Counted from the stretch's first letter, positions 35,036 to 47,828 are shown. The stretch is DNA of 64,000 nt from Tetrapyrgos nigripes (GCA_013368315.1 JAACJM010000014.1:558001-622000); one strand, 5' to 3'. Made by a program: numbers and translations. Notes: generated by a model not told the origin, from the letters alone.

Positions 35036-35929
35036 ATGTCTAAGTCCGAGTCCGAGTCCTACTCGACAACTGGACAACTACTGCTATCAATTTCATCTAC
35101 CAATACCTCCAAAGAAACCTACAAACTCGCCACACAAAACCCTTTCCTTCTCAAGGCCCAACACTCAAACGATTTGCTCTCCTTTTGGCTTCACCAAGAC
35201 CGTATCTACGCCGCTCATGCTTATCCCAAGTTTATCGGGTCTCTGATTGCTAAAATTCCTTTTTCCAATACCGACTCGTCTACTTCCACGTCTACTTCCA
35301 ACCCCGAAGTTGGAGCCGAGGTGAGAGCAGAAACAAAAGCAGAAACGCTCAACCAACGAATTCTCCGCACCCTCGTCTTTTGTCTGACCAATATAATCAA
35401 TGAAGTCCAATTCTTTGACGAGACGGCGAAGAAGTGGAATTTGAGCATAGACGTGTGGAAGGAAAGGAAAGGAACGAGGGATTATACAGCAGAGATGGCT
35501 AGGATTGCGTCGGAAGGGAGTATTGAAGATGGGTTGGTGTTTCTGTGGGCTATGGAGAAGGTATGTTTTGCTTTTCTGAAGCACATTTCCATTTAGACTC
35601 CCAACTCAATGTCCACCGTACAGGTTTATCTCGATGCGTGGACCTATGCCAGAGAAAATCTAGAAGATGTTACCAATGTCTCCAACCCCTCCAATCAATC
35701 CAGCAAACCAGAATCAGATTCCGCCTTCTCCGCCTTTGCTCATAATTGGAGCACACCCGAATTCGGTGTCTTTGTCGACGACCTAGCTAAACTTGTGGAT
35801 TCAGTCGCAAGTGCAAAGGATGTTGCACCTGATCATGACTCGCGAGTGTATAGAAGAGCAAAGGGGATCTGGGATAGAGTGGTGGAATTGGAGATTGGGT
35901 TTTGGCCGGAGACGGAGGAGTTGCCATAG
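35036..35929 (+). CDS. TENA/THI-4 (heme-oxygenase-fold) protein
   Basis: Exons 35036..35560 and 35624..35929 (276 aa), 63-bp intron (GTATGT..CAG). All-helical protein resembling the fungal TENA/THI-4 domain group: LATQNPFLLKAQHSNDLLSF split by LHQDRIYAAHAYPKFIGSLI at the N-terminus, then NIINEVQFFDETAKKW, LVFLWAMEKVYLDAWTYA and the C-terminal FAHNWSTPEFGVFVDDLAKL. Family members include thiaminase II and pyrroloquinoline-type enzymes, but many fungal copies have no known substrate. Catalytic residues could not be assigned by eye. No thiamine gene is next to it. The ATG at 35036 is preferred over one 14 codons upstream because of its context. Confidence 0.72.
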
Positions 35930-36218
35930 GCTTAGTATGGATGTCAAACGTTGAGAAAGTGGGCTGATCGGTGCTCGTACGAGATGTTAGGCAAGAAGAC
36001 GACAGAGAAGGTATACTAGTACTTGGGTATGATTACTTCGTAAATATTGTATTGCAACAAAGAACTTACACACATATTTTACACTGAAAAGCGCAAAGAC
36101 GATAGGCAAGTACTAAGTGCGACTCGGACGAGGGTGAGCACACTGAGACGGAAAAAAAAACACTAATCTTCAGCGAAAGTAAGCTTGTAGTCCTTTCTGT
36201 GAATTTCTGACTCGTTGG

Positions 36219-36524
36219 CTATGTAGTAGGTACACTTCGGCGGTCCAAAACTTTCTCCATCTCTTCCAGAGCAGCCAAAACCTTCTTTTTATGGGGTATA
36301 CGCGTGTGGCAGTCGGTCCAAAACGTGAGCACAGTGTTGGCTTCCGTGGAGGCAGCCGCATTGATCACCCTTAGAAAAACAATAGTGACTTCGCTGTAAT
36401 CTCTGGGGAGTTGGGAATAGCTTTCATGGCAACTGTGTTTGTGCTCTACTGCGTACTCGAGGACTTGCTTGAACGTAAGTCCAAAATCGTAGACGATGCG
36501 AGGAGGGTAGTGGTCATATTCTTC
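36219..36524 (-). other. Possible exon of an unresolved small gene
   Basis: An open stretch of about 100 codons with protein-like composition (EEYDHYPPRIVYDFGLTFKQ, EANTVLTFWTDCHTRIP, KVLAALEEMEKVLDRR), ending in tandem stop codons. There is no ATG in frame upstream before a TAA, so if real it must begin with another exon joined near 36520. I could not identify that exon or a family. The flanks (35930-36218 and 36525-36691) show nothing else. Confidence 0.3.
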
Positions 36525-36691
36525 CACCGGATATTACAAACCCATGGGAGGTCATTCTAGGATGGATGGGAAATCATGAACCCAAGAGTAAGAAAGGAGT
36601 TCAGCTTCACAAATCACAATCAGCAAGGATGAGGAGGTTGATGGTCAAATTGCTCCACTAAGAAGTAGACCCATGGGAGCTCTACACCACA

Positions 36692-39600
36692 TCACACACT
36701 AGCGCACCTCCTCTTCCTTCCCTCAAGGCTTTGCCAGGGCGATTCTGCCAGACTTCGACCACCGTACAGCTGCCAGGCATCAGGCTCAGTCAACGAAGCG
36801 TCAAGATAAGTTCTCCTCGGCGAGCCCGTCAGAGTGGAGTCAGAGCTGTATGGGTTGTATCGGCGGGTTTTCGGAGAACGATACACTGACCCAGGTTGAC
36901 ATCGAGATCTGTCCCAATCCAATTCCGAACTCGTGGAGAACCTGTGATGTCTGCGCCCATGACCGCGCTGGCTACCTCCAACAAAACGGCTCGAATCATT
37001 GGCAAGAGGCAGAGAGATAGACTTCGAGAGGTCAGGAGACAGGGCTAAGCCACCTGGTACGTATCCACGTCGGCGAGACCCGAAGTTGACGTCCACCTCA
37101 AATTCTGGGCAAAACTCCTCAAAATCAAAATCATCCGAAGATGAGGAGGACAGTAAAGAATAAACCGACTCGTTATCCGAACCGTCGGCCCAGTAAGCAT
37201 CGCATGCGGAGACGGGCGTTACAATGAACGGCTCAGGTTGTGTTTGTTCTTCGAAAATGGGAGAGGGAAAAGGAGAAGTGACGTAGGCCATGGTGAGAGG
37301 TTGCTGGGCCTGATATTGACTCGGTGGAGGCTGATACTCGGGCTGGGGTACAAGGCCAAATCGGCGACGGTATTGAGGAAGACACAGAAGTAACGGGTAC
37401 AGCTGGTCGAGAGGAACTTGGCTGAGAATTTGGGCGGCCCAAAGGACGGATGGATGGAGTGTCACGGTTGCTTGGGTTTGCTGCACTTGAGGTACATGGA
37501 CTTGATTATACACTTGAATATACTCTTGAGGTTGAACCTGAATTTGGACCGGAGACTGAACACCAAAAACATTGGATGACCAGCTTCTGCTGCCGTCAAT
37601 GTTGTTGATCTGGCTGCCGTTCTCCACTTGAACGTTGGCGCCGGGAGTACTGGATTCAGGGTCCTGAATAGATAGTAAGGAAAGGGAAAGAGAAAGCATC
37701 ATTCAGCAATGCACGATCAGAGGACGTAGCAAACAAAATTCACTATTGACACATCCTGCTCGAGGACCCTAGGCGCACTGATGCCAACGTTGTGATAGGA
37801 ACCATTGATGGTGCTACCACCAACACATGGACCGGCACCAACAATAACACCAGCACCAGAACCAGCATTGGCATCCATGTTCTGACTAAGACCCTGACCA
37901 TGACCCTGGCCAACACCAGAAGCACCTCGATTCCCACTGTAACTCTGCTCATCATCATTGTCGTCGTCATCTCGACCAAAATTCCCCAGAAACGGATTTA
38001 GGAGAGGGGTATAGTTGATTAGGGATTGCTGAGGTTCCGCCTGGGAAGTAGAAGCAGCAGAGGTCGATGCAATGCCAAAGCCGGAGCCCAAACCAAACCC
38101 ATTACTGCTACCAGAGCTGGCAGGGCCAAAAGATGAACGAGACGAATCGACATGGACTAGTTCAGGTGCAGACTGTTGGACTTCTAGTTGCATAATCTGG
38201 GTCTGCTCCTGCATGTTGTTTGACTGTGGCTGCGATTGCGGTCTGTGCGTCCATGTCAAAGAGGGAATCTGAGCTGGGGTATCTGAAACGAAAGGAGAAG
38301 GTGAAGATAGCAACTCAGAGCCGGCATCAATGGCTGAGCCGAGCAACGACGACGAAGGGATCTGCGATGCAAACATGCTTCGGTGAGAGGAGTTGTAAAA
38401 CGGTTGAGAATTCTGAGGTGTTTGAGGCAGACCGGCATCAGCATCAGTGCCCACAGGGAGGGAAGAAGATCCTTCGTCATGAACTTGACCTTGTTGACCT
38501 TGAGGAGTAGAAATTGGGGTGATGGTATTCGGATGGAGGTCAACGAGTGGAGATGGGGATGATGAGGCAGCTGGGGTGACTGTTGCTGCTGATTGTGACA
38601 CTGAAAGCAAAGTAGGACCGGGCAGAGGCAGAATGATAGAAAGAGGAGTTTCAGCTTCCAGTCCGATGCGTCTAGGATCCCATGCTAAATCCTCCTCTAT
38701 GGGGGAAGGTCGCTTTGGTGGCAAACATCTAGTTAATCGTCGGGGGGATAGTGATGATGCATCATCTTTGGATGCTGGAGTTGAGAGTCGTTGAGAGGAC
38801 GATGGCGCTGAAAATACTTCAGACAAAATCGACGGCTCTGCTGACGTGCTGGAAGGTGCTGGCATGTCCTCGTCTGAGTCCTCGCCATCGTAGTTTTGGT
38901 GTTCTCTCCTATAAGGAGGCTGTGGGCGTTCCTCTGGGGAGGGAGCACGAGAACGAGAAGTTTCGTCCTCCTCGCTCTCGTCTTCATCCTGATCCTCACC
39001 CTCGTCCTCATCGTCGCTCACAGAAGACTCGCGAACAGCTTTGTTTAGCTGTTCTTTCAGCCTTTCGAGCTCTTTGAACTTGGCTTTGAACTTGTCCACG
39101 GTAAAATCGAAAACGCCCTGTCTGGTGTCCCGAATGATTTCGATCTCGTCTTGCAAAGCGAGAAGCTGTTCTTCACACTTCTCAATCCTAGCTTGGATAT
39201 CGGCGACTCTGCGTTGACCTCTTTGGTGGTATGGAGTGGAAGTAGGGAGGGCGGCAGTGCCTCTGCCTCTTGACTGGAAAGCGTTCGATGTGGATGGTAC
39301 CAAGTCCTCGTCTGGAGGTAGTGCATCGAATGTAGGGAGAAGGTCAGCTTGTTCGATGTTGTGGTCGATACTTGCGTTGGAAGGAGTGTCGGGGTCAACT
39401 CCTATTTCCGACATCTTAGCAATCAGGTCGTCTTGGTACGCGTTTGCTCTGTAGCATTGTGAGCCTCCAACTGGATGCCACCAAGGACAAGGCATAACAA
39501 CTTACTGGTCGTCATGTAAGGTCGCCATGTCTTGTTCTTCAGAGCTGGACGTGTTACAGTTAGAGGTAGTGATGTTGTTGGTAGGAGTTATGCCGAACTG

Positions 39601-39908
39601 AGGTTCGGGGAGCGTGCCGACGGATCTGGAGGTGGACCTGCAAATGCTGTCAGGACCCCGAGAAAGCCCGACCAAAAACAAAAGACTGACGCATCGCCAT
39701 CGTTATCCTCGAAACCTGTATAACCATTGTTTTCGTATGATTGGAAGGGGTAGTGGTGCGCTGGAGGAGAAGCCTCGTCGGAAGGGTAAGAAGTCTGAGT
39801 GCTGGTGCGTTTAGGAGTGAACAAGTTTATGATCTTCCGTGGAAGAGCCTTCGGCTTCAGGAGAGTGATGAAAGATCCGGAACTGTGGACGACGGCGGAT
39901 TGGGACAT
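36692..39908 (-). CDS. Large disordered protein with N-terminal coiled coil
   Basis: Exons 39691..39908, 39506..39637, 37744..39448 and 36692..37663 (1008 aa), introns of 53, 57 and 80 bp, all in phase. The two 5' exons were added because their splice sites and phase lead directly into the long frame. The start is MSQSAVVHSSGSFITLLKPK. A coiled coil lies near residues 185-245 (VADIQARIEKCEEQLLALQD, then FKAKFKELERLKEQLNKAV), followed by an acidic run and about 600 residues rich in Ser, Pro, Gln and Gly, including a Gly-rich GQGHGQGLSQN block. A Tyr/Ser/Asp-rich segment (SVYSLLSSSSSDDFDFEEF) and a basic Arg/Ser tail end the protein. No enzyme motif; no family recognised. A scaffold or nuclear role would be speculation. 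Confidence 0.65.
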
Positions 39909-40329
39909 GATGGAAATGGTTGCAGAGTGGGTCTATGTGGGCCATAATTGTTGCCATTTTTATAGACCTTGTTCAGGTCAAAGCACAAGTGCCAAGAGGA
40001 AAAGGTGTGAAACCTGATATAATCAGAACACATTGTTTTTGTCAATTTCGCGAGAGCGTTAGCAGACGTTCTGGCGTCAGCGCTCGTCGCAAGGCAAAAA
40101 GAGCAAATGCAGAATAAAGATGATTTCGAAATTTGCAAGAGCAAGAAAGAGTCGCGACTTCCTTTTTCGGGAGGTCTTACATACAACGACCTGCAATAAA
40201 AATTTGCTTTAAAGCTCTACATACACCTGCTACTTGAGAGATATCTAACCACCCATATGCGTAAGCCAATGTCCGGCGTCCACCATCCTAATAAGTTGAA
40301 TCACTCCAACTTCGATTCCTGGATAACCT
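39909..40329. other. Intergenic, upstream of the disordered-protein gene
   Basis: 420 bp holding the promoter of the gene starting at 39908 and the 3' flank of the DUF6535 gene. No further gene or motif seen. Confidence 0.45.
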
Positions 40330-43300
40330 TCATGCACTTATCATAACAAACCTCCTCGTACCACACCATCCCTTGAAATTCTTGTAATTTCTATGACGCT
40401 GGATAGCCTCAACTAGAATCCTCGCACACTCCAAATCATCAATCCACACCCAAGTTCGGCTGACAACCCAGAGATGCTTATGAAAGAGACTCGCAGTCGG
40501 AGACTCTTTATCAGCGTTCCATGGAGCTAGAGACACTAATTTCGCCACGTTGTCAGCAAACTGGATTTGGACCTTCCTATCAATACGCCCTTCGTAGTCA
40601 ATTAGGCGCGCTCCCCGCATATTATCCCAATCACCAAGAAGTGGATCTTGAGAGGTGTATAGGGTAGTCATGCCGATGAATTTGGAGATGATCATTAGGT
40701 TCATAGACATGACACATGCCACAAGCTCTTTGCGCCATTGGGTATACTCTTCATCAGTATCAGGCGGCGGACGTTCGAGAGCTGAGCAATCCACCAGTAA
40801 ACGCTGTCCAAGGGCACGAATATTCTCCATGATTGTAGGATTGCCTATAAGACTGCCATAAAACATTCCCGTGTCATCCACTGACAGAAGGTTTTGTGGA
40901 ATGCTCCCCAACCCATCAATAATGTCTTTGCATAACACCCATTCCGTCTGAGCATTTGTAAGATTCCACCAGCGACACTGAGTAAACTTGGTAGACAAGG
41001 TTGGAATGAGGTCGAATATTTGGTTGGCGAAAGTACGCAAACGCGGGGAGATACCGCGGCGTAGACCGAGACCGTAGTACATATCATCGATCACCGAGAT
41101 ACACATACCGGGCCAATACGCCTGGTCAGCCCGCAAATCGTGTAGCACACATTCCTCGAAATGACGTGAATAATCTCTGTCCAGGAGATAGGCTATTTCA
41201 GGTTCCTCGCAGTTGTGGAGGTAATGTTGAATAAAACCTCTACACTCTGCAGAAAAGGGGGAACGCGAGGCCTGAGAAGTCGAGAAGAACACCTGCACGA
41301 AATAGAAGAAAATTTCAGGAGTGGTATTATTCTCCTCAAACGCTCCGTTAAGGACATACGAAGCTACCGCTTCGTCGGCTTCGACATAGGCAAGTGGGCT
41401 GAGCGGGTTGAGGTAGGGAAGACTCGTTGTAATCAGCCAGTACGTCACGTCCATCCCGATAGGTAACACCTCTGCATGCCTGGCGCTGCAGAGGTATTGA
41501 TTGAGTATCGAGAGTACGGCAGCTTTCCAGCGCGCAGGATCACATAATTTCTCAACGCCGTCCTGTGCCTCCTCTAGTAACTCTTCAGAACGGGAATCTG
41601 ATATGAGGGGCGTGCATCCTTCCTCAAGGCTTCGGCCCAGTTCTATGAAACTATCCCTGAAAGTCTGCGACTCCCAGTCAATATCTTCCACAGATAGACA
41701 TCGGTAGTAACCAATGGCACAGTGCAGCCGCTGGTGTGCAGTAATGGTATGATTACACAGCACATGATGGATTATATCAATAAAATGCTTCAAACTCTGC
41801 ATCCTGCTGGTTCGCACCAAAGCAACCGTCGAGATAACGTGGCTTCGAGGTGCAGAGGTGGAGGAAATGAGGAGCACATGGACTACACTGCGATGGAACC
41901 AGAAACGAGGCGTCGAATAGGGGTCTGCAGAAATTTGGGAAGTGTGTCGGATGAGTAGATGAGCCAAAGACCATAGCGCACACAAAGAAGTGGTAAGGTC
42001 AAATATTTGTCTGGTAGGATCAGCCGAGGTACCGGATATGGAGATGAAGTTGACAATGCGAGAGATAATGTTGAGATCAGGATTCGTGGAATGGAGGAGG
42101 GGAGCGACGAGATTGAAGTTGTCCAAGCGCACACCACCTTGGGGGCTGAGGACAGCGTCTCCTACGGCTTGAAACATCGGTATGAGCTCTGAATCATGGT
42201 TCAATGACCTCATCGTGTACTCCATACACTGACGGTCACGCTCCGCTGGGTTCTGGAGAGCCTTTTCGATGATTGCCTGTGTCAGGCTGCGTTCGCCAAC
42301 AAGTTTGTGTCGTCGGAGTAATAGACCATGTAATCTGTTTCCCAGACGCCAAAGAAAATCGGAGAAGGGTGTCCGATAAGGAGCGTCAAGGAATAGTAGT
42401 GGAAGGAGTGAAAGGCTGAAGTAGACAACCACGAATATAGCAAGAACACATGCCATAAGGTACGTCAGGGGAAGATTGACTGGTAGTAGGAATCCAACCA
42501 GGCCAGCAAAGAAGAGGAACAGGGAGATGTGAAGCAGGATTGGAATGACATCCACGAAGGTGTGCATCCCGAACCGCCGCAATCCGAAATACGAGAATGC
42601 GAGTACTCTCGCTTGCACAACAGGTGAAGGCCGCATCGTGGTTTTGTGCATGAAATCTCTTGTCCATTGCTGCACGAATGTCGCGAGCAATGAACAAGTG
42701 AGGGCAAGTGCAAGACTGAGGAACCAAAAGATATTGCACACTAGTGACGATGTAGCCGGCTGGAATGACGGTGGTTGCTGGAAGGTGCCAAGAGAGGTCC
42801 CGTTGGACATGAGGACTAGTTGCTGGGATATCTGGGTAAGAATGGCCACAGTCGTGTCTTCCGGGTCAGCTTGTAGTCGCTTGTAGCTCTCGATGAGGAA
42901 GGCAGTGAGACTGGCCGAATAAAGTGCAGACTGGTACAAATGACGGTTAATACACTTTGGAAGTGAATTAGAAAACCAAACACACGCACGAAGAGTATCA
43001 TGCCATCCATATCACTTTTCCAACTTTCTATAAGACCCTTGTCGTATTCCTGCCCTTGACTTATATATATGTTCCATAGCTTGAAACAAGCATCATCGTC
43101 CGAAGTAGGCTTGAACTTCCCTGTTATGACCATCTTTTTTGAGCATTCTCAACAGACGAACAAGCAAAAAATCACAATCTCACCGCCATGTTGTTTATTT
43201 TCTGCGTCTTCTTTTAAATCATGTATTCGCGATGGAATGGTGCTAGGTCTGGGAGAGGATGATCTGGGAGACCTCGATGTCCTGATAGTCTCAGGCTCGG

Positions 43301-43421
43301 GAGAAGGTGATCTGAAAGTCGGATGCGTTGCTACAGTCCTGAAAGTCCTAGAGGAACGTGAAGATGTAGACCTGGAGGAGCGTGATAATATCGAGGTACT
43401 AGAAGTGTTTGAAGGAACCAT
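40330..43421 (-). CDS. DUF6535-type multi-pass membrane protein
   Basis: Exons 43184..43421, 42990..43120 and 40330..42930 (989 aa), with introns of 63 and 59 bp. The N-terminal 80 residues are Ser/Arg-rich and disordered. From about residue 90 the sequence follows the Agaricomycete DUF6535 domain: CFKLWNIYISQGQEYDKGLI, ESWKSDMDGMILFSALYSAS, LTAFLIESYKRLQ, then four hydrophobic segments including IFWFLSLALALTCSLLATFVQQWTRDF (split around the conserved QQW) and a long pair ending LSLLPLLFLDAPYRTPFSDF. The remaining 650 residues are a helical, probably cytosolic region with no recognised domain. The family is large and lineage-expanded in mushrooms; its function is unknown. The ATG at 43421 is chosen; the open frame runs slightly further upstream. 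Confidence 0.82.
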
Positions 43422-43949
43422 CAGTGTGGAGACACAGACGCGAAGTCTTATGAGCCTAGAGATGCTGTTGAGGTCGCGTTGAAAAAAAATCACCGGGCGC
43501 CAAAATACAGCAATTATATTCAGTTCTGTGGCATTGCGTCGATTCTGGCAGTGGGGTCAAGAATCAGGGTCCTGGCGTCAGTAGAGTACGCCTGATAGTC
43601 GATAGTCTCTTATTGAGAAGATGGCGGTAGGGGGCATAGTCAGCTGTGTATAACGTCATCGTCGCGATGAAAGGCTATTAAAAAAACACCCTCCTGCATG
43701 GCTGCCTCCAAATTCTTTGTACTTATCCCTAATGGCCCAGAACCATCAATCTAATCATTCTTTTAATACAGCAAAACAGGTCGGTGATACAAGTGTCCTA
43801 TGAATCTACACCTACAGTACTTCCGTTGCATGATCTCATTACAATATCGACGGGCCTGAGTGCTGCAGCACTAAACCAAAAACAAAGGTCATCTAAAACG
43901 AAAAGAGTTAGGTCAAGCGTCGTCCAGACAATATTCTTCACAACTTCCT
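43422..43949. other. DUF6535 gene upstream region and RAD52 3' flank
   Basis: About 530 bp without a gene. A short plus-strand frame at 43784-43969 runs into the RAD52 3' end antisense and is not considered real. Confidence 0.45.
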
Positions 43950-46120
43950 TCACCTCCTCATCCTCTTGACATCCCCGCTATCAGAAACATCCAAAGCGCC
44001 CAATGGTTGGCGTACGGCGTTCCCTTGAGCATTCATCAGTCCCATACCCTGCGCTGGTCTTCGTGAGGTTTGGGCAGGATTTGCTGGGGTGGATGACCTA
44101 GAAGGCTAATGAGGACTACATAGACTTCAATCGAAATTGACTAAAACACACCTCATCGCATCATGATTCCTCTTCATACCCACACTGGAAAATCCCTGTT
44201 GCTGCTGCTGTTGTGCTTGGGGCTGCGGTTGCTGCTTCTGTTCATTCATCATCAATCAGAATCAGGTTCCAATACCGTCAAAATTTTACGACTTACTACT
44301 TCAGCAGGAAACGAAAAGCCTCCACGTCGACCTCCTGAGGCTGAAGCAGGGGTAGAGGTACCGTTGAAGTCCTTAAAGCTCGGAGTCGAAAAAATCCTCC
44401 CATCAGATGAATGAGAGACAGGATTCTGATTCTCGTTTGGTCGGTTATAAGAGTGACTCGTCTGCTGTTGATGTGTTCTACTACTTGACGAAGTGGAAGA
44501 CGATGCCTGACCACCGAATATAAACTCCCGCCGCGAGGTATTGGAATTTTGCAGGATGGGTGTGGGCTCAGCTACTGCCCTACGAGGCTCCGGGACCGAT
44601 TCGTACTGCTGCTTTTTCACTGGTTCCGACGTGCCCACACTGTTGTCTAGAAATGGCGTTGTGGTTGACTGATCCACACTGACACCTCCAAGACCTTCTT
44701 CAGGATCAATAGGACGACCAAGATCGCCTTCTCCGAGGTCTACTGTAGCCAAAAACGCGTCATCTTCAGACCCAAGCCCATAAAAAGAGTCATTATCATC
44801 TTCTACTTGTTTCTGGACAGTGTATGATTGCTGCAGCAGGTGATTGCTTTGCTGAGCTTGTTGTGGGGGAGGAGGAGGAGCTTTCGTGGCTAATGGCGAT
44901 GCAGCGAATTGTACTTTACGCGCTGCTTGAGCTGGGGCTGGATTTGCAGCAGGAGTAGTAATGGGAGTGTTGAGACCGGTTACAGGAGGCTTGGATATAA
45001 CTTCTTGTTTGGATCTAGGATTTGGTGTCGATGTAGAGGTGGTAGCCGCTTGACCAGAGGAACCCACTTCCAAGATGTTTTTAATGAGCTCGTCACGAGC
45101 AGAATGTGAACTACGCTGAGGATTTGTAGCTGGTTTCGTTGTAGAAGAAGCATTCGTGCGATTGGTGGAGGATGTTGCTTGGTTGGGATAGGATGTAGTC
45201 GTGGAGACGGAAGTGGAAGTGGAGGCAGCAGTGGAAGTAGAGGCTGATGGTCCGGGCTCAGGTTTCGGCTCTGCAAACTCTGGGCGTCGATGTAGTGTAG
45301 ATTTGTCAAATTTTGGCTGAAGATGATGGTATACATGAGAAGATGAAGCTGGGAATTAGCAAATCGACGCACCTGTTGAACCTTTACTTTGATAATTTCG
45401 CTGGTATACGATTTATCGTAGAGACAGTTTCCCAAAAGGTTACCAAAACTACGAAGAGCACGTTTCAGACCATCCGTGACAGCCTCCTTCTTACACTAGA
45501 AAAGCAAGGAATGAGATGGGAAAGCATTTCAACAAGTTAGAATATACCTTGTCCAGCGCTTGGCCTTTACTCTTCGAATTCTCCAACATCCCATATCCTA
45601 CGTCTTCATGAAACACACCGTCCCTCAAAGTAACCCTCACTATCGCTGTCACCCCTACGTTGTATCTTCTCGTCTCCTCATTGAAATCACAAAAGTCTGT
45701 CGTCATGTTCACCAAATTCGAACTCCAACCATTGAACCCAAACACTTCATTTGCAAGATTTATGATCTTCCAACCCTCCGCATATACCAACTTAGGTCCA
45801 CCTCCTGGTCCAGGTCTAGTCGAAATGTATTCAGGTCCCAACTGTTGGTTCAATTTGGCCTGTAGAGCAGCGATCTGGGTAGCACTGTTTCGAGTTAGGT
45901 CGAGAAAAGATGGATCGTCGGTGAAGAGAGCCATGGGGTGGGAGTTCCCGTGCATACTGGTGTCGAAAGACATGGCTCCATTCGTTACAATGTTGCTAGG
46001 TCCAGCACCGAAGCTATTGTTGGTGAACGAGTTGGTGAACGGCATTCCGAAAGGTCCAGCTGAGCGATTGTTTCTAGAGTAGAATGATTCGATTATATGG
46101 CTGCTTAAAGCTCCTGCCAT
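43950..46120 (-). CDS. RAD52: Rad52 recombination mediator
   Basis: Anneals single strands and loads Rad51 in homologous recombination. Exons 45548..46120, 45373..45486, 44297..45316, 44152..44237 and 43950..44097 (646 aa), all in phase. The conserved DNA-binding ring domain lies at about residues 77-230: [80 protein letters not shown] and, after intron 1, [20 protein letters not shown]. The C-terminal two thirds are disordered, Ser/Thr/Pro/Gln-rich, with a poly-Gln run in exon 4 and a basic end (KRMRR), where the Rad51 and RPA sites would be expected. At the last intron two AGs lie 8 nt apart and only the distal one keeps frame. The upstream region has three ACGCGT boxes. Confidence 0.93.
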
Positions 46121-46670
46121 TCAGCAGAAGAGGTAGAAGTTGTAAGCAAAGATGCGTTGTGAGTTCGTGCAGTTGAAGAGAGTGACGGAGCCGAACAAAT
46201 TTACGCGTTCATTGTTTGTGCACGTTGTGATTCGCGTTGAGTCATGCGCACATCTCGTGAGGTCTAGACCTTGGCCAATGGCCATTTCTGGCGCCCTGTA
46301 GGCCGTTTCTAGAATTGCAATTTGCCACCCTGGGGACCAGCGGACGCTGAAGCTGAAGCCTTGAAGGGGGGCTACTGTACAATTTTTCGGATGTACGCGT
46401 GACCAAACATTTTGCAGTGGCCAAGCTTTGTTACGAACAACTTTGACCAAACTTTGACCACAATTTGACGGCGGTAACAATGAGATAGAGGTATGTACGT
46501 TTCTAAAACAGATATGGACAAAGGTTCCTGTCGTCATTAGTGCTTATATGAAAGGCGGTAATATCCAACGCGTTGCCTCCGCCCCTCTTTCTCTTCCGCC
46601 TTCATTCCACACCCATACCGTGCCCTTTTATACGACCCAAATGTCATTACGGGGGTTTCGCCATACCACC
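46121..46670. promoter_or_regulatory. RAD52 divergent upstream region with three ACGCGT boxes
   Basis: 550 bp between RAD52 (minus) and the secreted candidate (plus). ACGCGT occurs at 46203-46208, 46395-46400 and 46568-46573, that is about 83, 275 and 448 bp upstream of the RAD52 ATG. In yeasts this hexamer is the MBF-bound MluI box of G1/S genes; use of that system here is inferred. No TATA box assigned. Confidence 0.4.
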
Positions 46671-47597
46671 ATGTACTCTCACTACATTTTTCATATTCTC
46701 TTCGCACTGGTCGCATTCAGCACGCTAAGAACCGCAACCACATATACAGCAGAAAGTCACACGAATTGGTTTGGCGTTGGCGTGTCGGCTGCGCCCATCA
46801 TACAGACCATTATGATCCAAAGGCAGGGAGGTGGAAGAGGAATAGACATTCTGGACATTAGCCTACAGCATGGAAAAGGTTGGTTTACCATTGCGGTGTA
46901 TTCGCGTCGCCCACCATCACAATGTCTCACAACCTTTTCTTCATGACGTAGGCGACATGGCGTCCATCGACGGCATGAGCTGTAGAGAGAGTTCGACGTG
47001 GTCGATGAAGATTAAACGGCCATGGTCATTGTCAAAGACACATGTGCTTCAGCTAGACTTGGACATAGGCGTACACGATGATATATTGGTGGGATTGGAG
47101 CGGGTACCTGACTGGGAGACAAGGTGGAGGGATATTTGGGAAAGACTTGTGTCTTGGACTTTCTGGAATCCTAATCATGAGGCTACAGTTCTGTCCTTTC
47201 GTACAGGGTGAGTCTGCAGCAAGCATAATGTACGTCCAAGGTACTAACCGATTTCTTTCTGTCCGTTTGCACCTCGTGTCCATCAACTGGTCGTTCGCTA
47301 TCCAGTACCAAGACCACATGCAACACACCTCGCAATCTATACGTCCAAAACAGACTTAGGGATTCATATAATTCACAATCACTCAACATTTCTGGGGAAG
47401 AGACCTTTCCTTCGTCAACGACGAGTCCAATGTCTTCTGGAGATATTTACACCTTGGAAGTTGGCATTGAGTATGAACGGAGAATAAGCGGCGTGTTCAA
47501 CGGGCTAAAGATGTTTCGGACAAGGATAAGAGATGGACTTCAAGAGATCTGCAGGGTGCTTTCATTACTATTGGGGCGAATATTGAGAGTGTCTTGA
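46671..47597 (+). CDS. Probable secreted protein, unknown family
   Basis: Exons 46671..46878, 46952..47207 and 47306..47597 (251 aa), GT-AG introns of 73 and 98 bp, phases consistent. The start MYSHYIFHILFALVAFSTLRT is a good signal peptide or signal anchor; an in-frame ATG at 46641 would add 10 residues before it. The rest is soluble, with Trp-rich segments (DWETRWRDIWERLVSWTFWN), a GDIYTLEVGIEYERRISGVF segment and a helical C-terminus (LKMFRTRIRDGLQEICRVLS). No family recognised. The third exon is supported only by splice consensus and open frame, so the 3' half is the weaker part. Opposite in orientation to RAD52. Confidence 0.45.
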
Positions 47598-47828
47598 TCT
47601 TAATTCTGTACTTGAGCATTGGACTCAGTCTCGTTGACGTTGTAATGTATCTGTACTCACCAACTAACGGAGTGCACAGGAGGGATCGTAGTCAGTCAAC
47701 AATTGTCTGGTCAAAACCTCATATCACGCATGCTTTCATGAGACTAGGTGTGTTATATATTATGCAAAAAATCCCTGAATGAAATGAATCAGCACCTGCA
47801 ACGGTGGACGAAAAAGGAAGCGTACATA

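Noticed and set aside
38072..39077. Plus-strand frames of 66-108 codons
   Set aside because: Antisense shadows of the low-complexity long exon.
44252..44296. Extension of the third RAD52 exon through the frame's own stop
   Set aside because: A GTAAGT donor at 44296 leads in phase to the Gln-rich exon 4 and a basic C-terminus, the usual Rad52 layout.
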